DNA of 64,000 nucleotides, taken from Limnanthes douglasii subsp. nivea (lineage: Eukaryota; Streptophyta; Magnoliopsida; Brassicales; Limnanthaceae). The stretch spans positions 125,286,376 to 125,350,375 of the forward strand of contig JAUPFV010000002.1 in the NCBI GenBank assembly GCA_036936605.1, written 5' to 3'. The notes below the pieces were generated by a model. That model searched no databases, was not told where the DNA came from, and worked only from the letters and a program-made list of their open reading frames with translations. Positions 55,807-64,000 of this stretch are shown in pieces. The position numbers and the translations under genes were made by a program. Every line of letters starts with the position of its first letter. The stretch's first letter is position 1.

Positions 55807-56397
55807 TGTGATGTTTGGGCCCTTATGGGCTTTCGGGTCATGTTTAAAGACCCATGAGCTCTAAGCAGGAGAGCAAGTAGCTTAATCAGGAAGTGTTTAG
55901 GTTCTTTAGTACTTTTGTCATAGTTCGAACAACCTTAAGTTCATAGTGTTCAAAGTAATCTGTCCGGTCCAAGTGACCTGTTCGATCCATGTCCATGTAA
56001 CCTGTCCGGTATTCGGAGAGACTAGACCGATTTTCCCTGTCCGGGGAGCATGCTGAATTCGGACTCATCAAGAGCCCCTTTTTTAGGTGTTTGAGCAAGT
56101 ATTCTTGTCAAAGAACTGAAAAACAGTCCGATGTCTAAAGTGGTTTTCAATCCGGACAGATCTATGGGTATTCCCGGACAGGTTAAGCTTTACGAATTCA
56201 AAACGGTTTTTGCCAGAGTTAGTGGGACACGTGTCGCTCTCTGATTGGTCACTCCAACCGTTTTTTCACCTTGAATTTCGCACCACCTTCTTCGAAAAGC
56301 AACCTCTTTAATTACAAGAAGTGACATCAGCGCCTTCTTTTAATCATTGCCAAACTTTTCGAATTCTCCTAGGAATCAACTCCTCTTTTCAGATTTA

Positions 56398-56406
56398 CTA
56401 TAAATT
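56398..56406 (+). promoter_or_regulatory. candidate TATA box for the antisense extra gene
   Basis: ACTATAAATTC on the plus strand lies 107 bases before the ATG at 56505 and is followed by C/T-rich DNA (TTTCTCTCTC at 56470) suited to a transcription start. It points away from the LTR promoter, towards the extra gene. Confidence 0.5.
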
Positions 56407-56504
56407 CAAACTCATTTTCCACTGTTTTACCATCTCTTTCACATTTACTCTGCAAATTTACTCAGAGCTTTCTCTCTCTAAAGCAAAGGTTTTCTGGGTA
56501 GTTT

Positions 56505-59467
56505 ATGTTTACAACAAGAACAGCACTGATCAAAGGTGGGTGGCTCAATCTTTCAGAGTTGGAAAGAGCACAAAAAGTTGAGAAGGAGAGACGAATAGCA
56601 GCAGGGCTACCTTCATCACCCGTTGATAAACCAGTCGCCTCCGTCACAGAGTCAGATCGAGGCTCATCCTCTTCTAAAGGTACAAAGCCCAAAAAGTTAT
56701 TTCAATCCACCCTCTCGCCTATAGTCTCTGGTTCCTCAGTTCAGGAGTCAGTATCTGCTGTTGAGCCAGGAGCCACAGTTACAAGTGTTAGGAAAACTTC
56801 GCCGTTTATTGCAATGGGGTCTGACACAGAGCACTCTCCGGAGAAGCTGGTGGTTAAACGGACAAGCCGGCTAGTCAAAGGGCTAGCCTCCAAGAATACT
56901 CCCTCCAAATCGGGGGCAAAAAACAGTGGTTCTGGGTCTGGAGTGCCCATTAGAGCTCCCCGGGAGAGGCCATCTGGTCCGGAGGCCAGCAGCCCGGTAC
57001 CTCCAAGAGAGACTTCTGCCTCCGAGCCCCAACCTGAGGTGAGAAGTCATAGAAACACAGAAGGTCAGCAGTCCGGAAGCCAGGCTGAGCCAAGCTTTAA
57101 CCCTCCCCGGACCACTACCACAGACATTCCCCCAACAATTATGGAGGAGAGAATGGAGGACTCTGCTGAAGAGGTCCCTTTCGAGTCTGAGTCCTCCGGC
57201 CAGACTGAAAATGCTGCTGCTGTTGCCAAAAAAGGCAAGGAAAATCTATACTTGAGGCATCCGGACCTGCCGGAGTGCCTTGAAGAGAAGGTGGGGGCGT
57301 GCTTTCACAGAGTTGAGCTCAAGTATCTCTTGGCCTTACAAAAGACCAAGTATGCATTCATCCACACTTCTGACCTGGGTCGAATGCGAACAAAATGGGG
57401 GATCCCAGAAAGCGTGAAGATAAGGATTCCCATAGATCCGGAGACCCCTATGGATTGTAAGCGGAACGAAATAGTCTTCTTTACAGAGCTATTTAATTGG
57501 GGACTCAGGTTCCCACTGGACCCGGAGATCGTTCGATACTTCCACCTGGTGAAGCTCTGCCCGAGCCAGCTGAGCCCCAATGGTACTCTGATGTCATGTA
57601 TCATGGCATCTAGGCTGTCCGGGATCCCTCTCCTTATGGAAGAGTTCGCAGCGGTGGCCAACCTTTGCAAGCATCACCAATTCCCCTTCTACCACTTCAA
57701 TATGGGGAAGGATCTCAAGGCGGTTGTTGATCTCTTGGAGTCAGAGAGCAAATGGAGGAGCCAATTTCTGTTCGTCAGTGGCGCTTGGGAAAACGGCAAG
57801 AAGATCAAGGCCGGAGAGAACCCAAGCCTCCTCAGGAGCAGGTGGAGGAGTGACCGTAAGTTTCTTACTTTAAATCTCTGTCCACTTTTTTTTAAAGTTA
57901 ATTTAAATTACCTAATCTCTCTTTTGTTCTAACAGAGCTGCCAAAGGAGTTCGGGGATTATTTGAAGGCCGGACAGGTTACCTGTGGCAAAATCAATGCT
58001 TGGGCCGCAGAGAACTAGGAAAATCGATTCCACAAAGCCTTCACCCCTGGAAATCTAACAAGGTCTCACATGTTGAACACCACAGGTCGGAGAGACCTAA
58101 CTTGGGAGGAGCTCACCACCCAACCTCCTGAAGACATTGTGCTTAGAAGGTCCCACGAACTAGATGGGACACTCTACCTGCCTGCCCGGGCTAAAGCCCC
58201 AAGCAAAATGAAAGGCAGGAGATAAGGCAAGAAGGTGGCGAGCGATGCTGAGAAGGATGCCCCAACAGACCCGGAGGGGCCGGCCCAGGTTCAAATTGAT
58301 GCAGCCCTCTTGCAAGTGGTGGAGCAAGAGACCGAAAGGCAGGAAGTAGACCTCCCAAAACCTCCAAGGGCTCCCAAGAGGACTCGCAAGCAAGTAGGTG
58401 AAGGCGCTGACCGAGAAGCCAAGAAGAAAAAGACTTCCCAAGGAGATGAGCTCGCTCTCCGGGATCCGGAGCCTTCTTTCCCCACTGACCCCTCTGACCC
58501 AACGCTGGCCGAAGAGATCCCAAGGGACTTTCATACCGATGAGGTAGAGGGAGGAGATCTCAACCTCGATGGAGTGGACATCACTGGTCTAGCTGGGCTT
58601 GGTGAGTATTTCCTTGGCCTCCCCAAAGATGAATTCGTAGGGCCCTACGTTCCACCAAGCAGCTCCAATACGGTCAATTTCAATGGTAAGACTTTCATTG
58701 TCTCTAGTGAAAAGGACACCATAGCCCATTCCTTGCTTAGTAATGTGCAGCCAGTTCTTACACTGGAGAGACAAGTCCGGAGTCAAGCAGACACCATCAA
58801 AGACCTCAAGTCTGAGAAGGAAAAGCTGTCCGAAGACCTCCGCACTGCTACTACCAATGCTGATTTGCTTAAGGAAGCAAATGAGGAGCTAAAGAGGAAT
58901 CAAGATGAAAGCAACACAAAAGTTTCCACCCTAGAAGAAACCATAAAAGATCTCCGGGAGAAGCTGTCCGGTATGGAGAAAGACCTTACTGTCTCAAGGG
59001 GAGAGACCACTGCAAAGGAGAAGATTATCACCAACCTAACCACTGACAAGATTGCTCTAGAAAATGCAGTGACCCAGGTTGCTGAGGAGAAAACTGCTTT
59101 GTTAAGGGACCAAGAGGCCACAATCAATGCCAAGATCAATGCCTATGCCAGGGAGATGATTAAAAGCGAAGAGTTATTGATTCAAAGAGTGAAGTCTGAT
59201 ATGGTTCTCCTTTTTCATGAAAAATTTCCGAAGAGGACCCTGGGGGACTTATGGCTCTATGTGGATGATGATGACCTTCCATATTATACAATGGTCGAAG
59301 AGGAAGGAATTTCTAGTGGGTCTTCATCTGATAATGAAGAGAAGACCGGAGAGAGCCCAGGCGAAGAGGAGAATGATCCCAAAGGCAAGAAGGTAGTCGA
59401 AGGGGGGAGCAACTTTAAGGGTAAGAAAGCAGATGAAGGGGAGCCATCTTCAAAGGCTCAACCTTAA
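56505..59467 (+). pseudogene. antisense extra gene of Tat element C
   Basis: Exon 1 is 56505-57855 and exon 2 is 57936-59467. Splicing keeps one frame of about 960 codons, with stops only at 58016 and 58223. Residues about 1-240 are Ser/Pro-rich and charged. Residues about 245-450 form a globular part (FPLDPEIVRYFHLVKLCPS, QLSPNGTLMSCI, SESKWRSQFLFVSGAWENGK) resembling the plant 'putative gypsy-type transposon' family. After the intron come a basic segment, then a long coiled coil (58740-59150) and a conserved RVKSDMVLLFHEKFPKRTL block before an acidic tail. Function unknown. The same gene recurs in A and B, always opposite to gag-pol between integrase and the 3' LTR. Confidence 0.85.
57856..57935 (+). 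other. 80-bp spliceosomal intron in the extra gene
   Basis: GTAAGTTTCTTAC at the donor, T-rich body and TTTTGTTCTAACAG at the acceptor. It is phase 1, removal preserves the frame, and the unspliced frame ends at 57932. The position and phase match copies A (161-258) and B (about 13466-13387). Confidence 0.85.
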
Positions 59468-59955
59468 TTTATGGTTTACTTGGTTTATCTTTTATTCAAA
59501 CTAAAGTCCTTGGAAGACCAAGGCACTTTTTTTGTAGTGGTGTCCGGTATTTGTTCGGACAGGTTTTTTGTGCTGTATCCTGACTTATTCGAAAGTCCTT
59601 GGAAGGCCAAGGCAATTTTAAGTTGTTCAATGAATGTTTTTATTTTGCACAACCATCATCTTCTTTCATTGTTTGTTTTAGTTTAGATAGCTAGAGTTTA
59701 TGTAGCTTTTAGTTGTTGCATTGTGAGAATGTTTAAATTCCCTGGCTAGAGTTTAAATAGCCCTTAGATATTTCAGTCCGGGTAGTATAACAAGAGATAA
59801 AATTTTGAAAATACTTAGAAAATTTTGAAGAAGGCATCGAATTTTATTCAACCATCCGGACACCTCACTAAAACCTCCCCGTGCCACCAGGGAGGAAAGA
59901 GTATGCCCCCAAATATTTACATGGATGTTCAAACAAGTAAATATTTACACAAGTG
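59468..59955. other. spacer between the extra gene and integrase of element C
   Basis: No gene. Two copies of AAAGTCCTTGGAAG(A/G)CCAAGG (59503, 59590) are shared with element A at 1766. As the 3' ends of two opposing genes meet here, it must hold the extra gene's poly(A) site. Confidence 0.6.
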
Positions 59956-61812
59956 TTATTCCAAGTACATCCGAAGATGCTCAATATTCCAAGGGTGAGT
60001 TAGAACCCTGCCATCTTTGTCTTCCAACCAATAAGTTCCAGGCTTGATTCTTTCAACCACAATATACAGACCCTCCCAGGTCGGGGCCAGCTTTCCGAAG
60101 AGCTTTTCTTTAGTGTGTAAGAAGACCTTCCTTAATACTTTGTCCCCTGGTTGGAAATCTCTTCTTTTAACTTTAGAAGCAAACCTGCTCCTCATCAAGC
60201 CCTGATAGTGTGCAACTCTAAGACGAGCTTTCACCCGTCTTTCTTCTATCAAATCAAGTTGATTTCTGATTTCCATTTCATTAGCGTGTCCGGAGAAGTT
60301 GTGAACACGAAAGGAAGGGAGTGTCTTCTCTATGGGAGCTACTGCATCCATTCCATAGACCAAGGCGAAGGGTGATTCTTGTGTTGCAGCCCCAGGTGTT
60401 GTCCGGTAGGCCCACAAGACTTCTTGTAGATAACTAGGCCACTTCCCAGCAGCCCCTTCCAGATTCTTCCTTAAACCGGACAGTATAGTTCTATTAGCCA
60501 CTTCAACTTGTCCATTTGCTTGTGGGTGGAAAGGTGAAGAAAAACAATGCTGTATACCTCTTGAGGCACAGAAGCTTTCCATCTCTCTATTGTCAAACTG
60601 TGGCCCATTGTCTGTTGTTATTTTCTGTGGGACACCAAATCTGCAACACATGTTGGACAGAATGAATTTTATAACAGCTTTTGATGTTGTCCCTGCCAGG
60701 GGAGCTGCTTCTATCCACTTTGAGAAGTAATCAATGGCCACAATTATAGTTTTACGCCCTCCGGACGCCACAGGGAGAGGTCCTACCAAGTCCAACCCCC
60801 ATCGGGCAAAAGGGATGGGCTCAGAAATTGACTCCAAAGGAATGGCTGGTACGTGAATTTCGTTGCTGTACCTCTGGCATGGGTCACACCTTCTCATCAA
60901 CTCCTTAGCATCTTTCATGATTGATGGCCAATAGTATCCGGAGAGTAATACTCTTCTTGTTAAAGCTCTAAATCCACAATGGACTGACCCCTCACCATCA
61001 TGCAATTCGGAGAGGACTACTTGTGATTCGTCATCCCCCAAACAACGCAGAAGAGGTTTACTGTAGGACTTTTTGTACAACACTTCTCTCAATATGATGA
61101 AACCACGAGCTTTGTGTTTCAATGTTCTGGCTTGTGACTTATCTGGAGGCACAACACCATCGGAGAGATATTGCAAGAGAGGAAACCTCCAGTCTTGAGG
61201 TTGTTTCACTTGTATTTCAAAAATTTCCTCTTCTTTACCCTTACCAAGTTGAATAGAAGGGCTTTCAAGCACATGGATCCATGGGTATGACTCCGTATAT
61301 GTTATAGTTGCCAATGAGTCTGCTAGTTCATTTTCTTCCCGGGGAATATGCTCATAGATGACAGCTTTAAATTTCAGTGCTTCATTTTTTAGGAGGAGTA
61401 AATACTTTACAAGCTGCTCTTTTCTAGCCTCAGATTGGCCTAAGGCATGGTGGACAAGCAACTGGGAGTCACTTAGCAGCTTGACCCTCTTAGCCCCACA
61501 GATGTAGGCCAACTTTAACCCAGCTATAGCTGCTTCGTATTCGGACTCGTTATTAGACGCCCTGAAAGCAAAACAAATAGCCTGGTACATGCTGTCCCCA
61601 TATGGGGAAGTTAGACATATTCCTGCACCACATCCCATGGTGTTAGACCCTCCGTCTGTTCGGACAATCCACATTTTCTTGTCTTTTATATCAGTAGCTT
61701 GCTCTGAATCCCTATCGGAGTGGAATTCAACCAGAAAATCAGCCACAGCTTGGGCTTTAACTGCTGTCCGGGAGCAAAGTCTATGTCGAAGTACCCCAAC
61801 TCTACTGACCAC
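59956..61812 (-). pseudogene. RNase H end and integrase of element C pol
   Basis: A 618-codon open frame. RNase H has RTDGGSNTMGCGAG, NNESEYEAAIAGL and DSQLLVHHA. The integrase zinc-binding region has HDGEGSVHCGFRALTRR and CDPCQRY. The core has WGLDLVGPLP, TDNGPQFDNREM and a Glu in the HPQANGQVEVANRT segment. The C-terminus ends IEHLRMYLE. It inserts cDNA and degrades the RNA of the hybrid. A frameshift near 61770 separates it from the RT part. Confidence 0.95.
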
Positions 61813-63182
61813 TTAGTCATTCTGCTTGAAATGTCTGCTTTTTGAAGGACATTTTTTAAGGGAAAAGATGTCCGGACGATGATAGGATGAGCCTGGAAAC
61901 AAGGCCTCATCTTTCTTGCAGCTATCACCAAGGCTAATGCCAGCTTTTCGAGTTTCAAGTAACGCCTCTCAACATCAATCAAGCTTTTGCTGATGTAGTA
62001 CACTGGGTGGGGATGCCCATCGACTTCTCTTACCAACACAGCACTGATGGCATAACTTGAAACATCCAAATACACAAAGAGAGTCTCCCCATCAACTGGT
62101 TTGAACAAAGTTTTGGGAGAGGAAAGATGTTTCTTGATTTCATTGAAAGCCTCATCACACAATGGGGTCCACTCGAACCCCTTTGCACCCTTCAAAGTTT
62201 GAAAGAATGGAGCACACCTGTCTGAAGACCTCGAGATGAATCTGTTTAAGGAAGCTAATCTCCCCGTTAATTGCTGCACTTCTTTAATGTTTCGAGGAGG
62301 CTCCATTTGGAATAGGGCATTGAGCTGGTCCGGATCGGGCTGTATTCCATGTTCACTTATGATATACCCTAAGAATTTCCCGGACTGCACGCCGAACACA
62401 CACTTTTCAGGGTTTAATTTCAAATTCACTTTTGCCAAGTTGGCAAAAGTTTCTTGGAGATCGGACAAGTGCAACTGCTCATCCACACTTTTCACCATCA
62501 TATCGTCAATGTATACCTCCATATTTCTTCCAATTTGATCAGCAAATGCTTTGTTGACTAGCCTCTGATAAGTAGCCCCAGCATTTTTCAAACCAAATGG
62601 CATCACCTTGTAACAATGTAGACCCCTATCAGTGACAAACGTGGTATGCTCTTGATCTTTTGGATCTACTTGAATCTGATTGTACCCGGAGAAGGCATCC
62701 ATAAAGGAAAGCAGCTTATTCCCAGAAGTAGAGTCTACTAACTGATCTATCCGGGGGACCGGATACAAATCTTTTGGGCAAGCTCTATTGAGATCTGTGA
62801 AGTCAATGCACATGCGCCATTTGCCATTTTTCTTTTTTACCAGGACAGGATTGGCAGTCCACAAAGGGTATTGAGATTCTTTAATGTGCCCCATCTTTGT
62901 GAATCTGTCAACCTCTTGTACAATGACATCAGTCTTTTCTTTTGAGAAAGCTCTTCTCTTTTGAACCACTGGTGCTACATCTCTCCGGACAGATAGGTGA
63001 TGGGATATCACTTCTGATGGAACTCCAGTAACATCAGCATTGCACCAAGCAAAAACGTGCTGATGGTCTTTCAAAAATTTCAACATCTCTTTTTTCAACA
63101 TTGGTGGCATCTTGGACCCTATCTTGACACTCTTGCCTTCGTCCAAACAGTGCGTTTCAACCTCTTCAATTGGAATCAACAC
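61686..63182 (-). pseudogene. reverse transcriptase part of element C pol
   Basis: Open for 498 codons. RT motifs are KWRMCIDFTDLNRACPKD, MDAFSGYNQIQVDPKDQ, PFGLKNAGATYQRLVN and the catalytic VYIDDMMVKS. The connection and the start of RNase H follow (FVYLDVSSYAISAVLVRE, HPVYYISKSLIDVERRYLKL). The frame runs off register near 61770, where the downstream frame takes over. Element A and B RTs match it throughout. Confidence 0.95.
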
Positions 63183-63242
63183 TCCAGGGGTCTCTCTGGG
63201 GTCATAAATTTCACCCTCACCCCCAGAAAGGCCCTCAAACTG

Positions 63243-63983
63243 CTATTGATCATTTATACGGACTGCCCCCAGCGTTCGAGGAGCCAGGGCAGTGGCATAG
63301 CATTCTCTTGCAATCTTTTGGCTGCTCCGGACAACCCCAACCTGTCCCTGAACAGCATACTTTAAGTACTGGTGGATTGTTGAAGCCACTGCGTGCATCC
63401 TAGAGAGCCAAGACCTCCCTAGAATAGCATTATAGCAAGTGTAACAATCCACCACAATAAAGAGTATTCTAACCATTTTCTTGAAAGGGCCCCTGCCCAA
63501 TAACACCTCTTCTTCGAATTCTCCTATCACATCGGCTGAGCTGCCTGTGAAGCCCATGATTGACCTGTCCGACTTTTGAATCACAGCTGGATTTTTCATT
63601 TTCTTGTAAGTGGTTAGGAAAAGGATATTGGCTGAGCTTCCAGTATCCACCAGGATTCGCCTTATTTCATTGCCCCCTATAGACGCTCCTATGACAACAG
63701 CATCCTCATGAGGGCCAGCAATGTCTCTCAAATCATCCTCATCAAATACAATGAAGGGGAATGAGTTCGGTGACTGATAAGATGTCATGCCTCCTTCCAG
63801 CTGGGAGGCTAAATTATGAACATGCCTCTTTCTCGAAGAAGCAGTAGGAGCTGTCATAGTGTCCCCTCCGAAAATTGTAAGCGACTCAAAAAACTTAATG
63901 AGCCCGGAGACCGATCTAGAACACTCCTCAATAGCACCCACTCTGTTTCGAGTTGGATCAGGATCCAAGTATTCAGATTCCAC
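63243..63983 (-). pseudogene. protease region of element C pol
   Basis: Open from 63983 to 63243. The aspartic protease active site is in RILVDTGSSANILF, followed by MGFTGSSADVIGEFEEEVLL and YNAILGRSWLSRMHAVAS. The N-terminal residues ESEYLDPDPTRNRV are the gag-pol linker, so the true polyprotein starts outside the window. A single TAG just after 63243 separates it from RT; the frame is otherwise continuous. It would cut the polyprotein. Confidence 0.9.
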
Positions 63984-64000
63984 ATCAAACCTTTCAACTA

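Larger units (their letters stand above)
55620..56460 (-). repeat. 3' LTR of element C (right end approximate)
   Basis: The left end TGTGGAT is fixed by similarity to the LTR of element A and by the break in the LINE. A TATA box on the minus strand (TATAAATA, 55798-55806) would start gag-pol transcripts in the 5' copy. The right boundary should lie before the extra gene, but with only one LTR in view I cannot place it better than about 56300-56490. Confidence 0.7.
55620..64000 (-). mobile_element. Tat-lineage Ty3/gypsy element C (best preserved copy)
   Basis: From left to right are the 3' LTR (starting TGTGGAT at 55620), a plus-strand extra gene (56505-59467), then integrase, RNase H, RT and protease on the minus strand. 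Gag and the 5' LTR lie beyond the right edge. It is inserted in the LINE endonuclease. Only one stop and one frameshift are evident in pol and two stops in the extra gene, so it is much younger than A and B. Retand-like Tat elements with antisense extra ORFs are described in plants. Confidence 0.95.

Noticed and set aside
58160..58534. Minus-strand frames of 110-124 codons opposite the extra gene
   Set aside because: Antisense shadows. The plus-strand frame is supported by copies A and B and by the intron.
1..64000. Host protein-coding genes, tRNA or rRNA genes
   Set aside because: Every recognisable coding segment belongs to a transposon family; no tRNA or rRNA sequence was recognised by eye.

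Overview
The window is a piece of plant nuclear DNA, almost certainly from a eudicot, made nearly entirely of transposable elements nested in or packed against one another. The kingdom call rests on several plant-type families: Tat-lineage Ty3/gypsy elements with an extra antisense gene, Ty1/copia elements primed by initiator tRNA-Met, Mutator-like elements (MULEs) carrying Ulp1-like or OTU-like domains, hAT-type short elements with 8-bp target duplications, and a plant LINE with a DUF4283-type ORF1. GT-AG introns are visible in several genes. I found no convincing single-copy host gene, rRNA, tRNA or organelle insert. The species cannot be read from the sequence.

Layout. 1-6.9 kb: Tat element A, on the minus strand, running off the left edge. 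It has an old antisense gene (plus strand), a decayed pol lacking integrase, a solo LTR inside the protease region, gag and its 5' LTR. 6.9-14.6 kb: Tat element B, on the plus strand and also decayed, with its own antisense gene (minus strand). 15.2-19.6 kb: relic of an OTU-type MULE, split by a 2.56-kb hAT element that itself holds a probable solo LTR. 21.4-24.7 kb: a second, non-coding hAT element with an 89-bp tandem array and long palindromes. 25.07-36.78 kb: an 11.7-kb MULE with a 9-bp target duplication. It carries a transposase gene (plus), a small acidic ORF (minus) and a ten-exon Ulp1-like gene (minus). Its introns and spacers are studded with a TGCGAA hairpin motif. 37.8-43.0 kb: a young copia element (Tnt1/Tork-like) with one uninterrupted 1297-codon gag-pol. 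43-47.1 kb: AT-rich DNA, a roughly 180-bp repeat array and a copia relic. 47.6-53.8 kb: a non-coding, probably MULE-derived element with a 26-bp minisatellite, into which a complete 4.77-kb copia element has jumped. 53.9-55.6 kb: 5' part of a LINE. 55.6-64.0 kb: Tat element C (minus), the best preserved Tat copy, inserted into the LINE endonuclease domain and running off the right edge.

How the parts work together. Within each Tat element, gag-pol on one strand supplies capsid, protease, reverse transcriptase, RNase H and integrase. The separate gene lies between integrase and the 3' LTR on the opposite strand, has its own intron and, in C, its own candidate TATA box. In the large MULE, the transposase would act on the terminal repeats. 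The Ulp1-like protein and the small acidic protein are passengers of unknown benefit. Most genes here carry stops, frameshifts or insertions. The only long open frames are the copia gag-pol at 38.5-42.4 kb, whose integrase catalytic Asp appears changed, and the acidic ORF at 29.9-30.4 kb.
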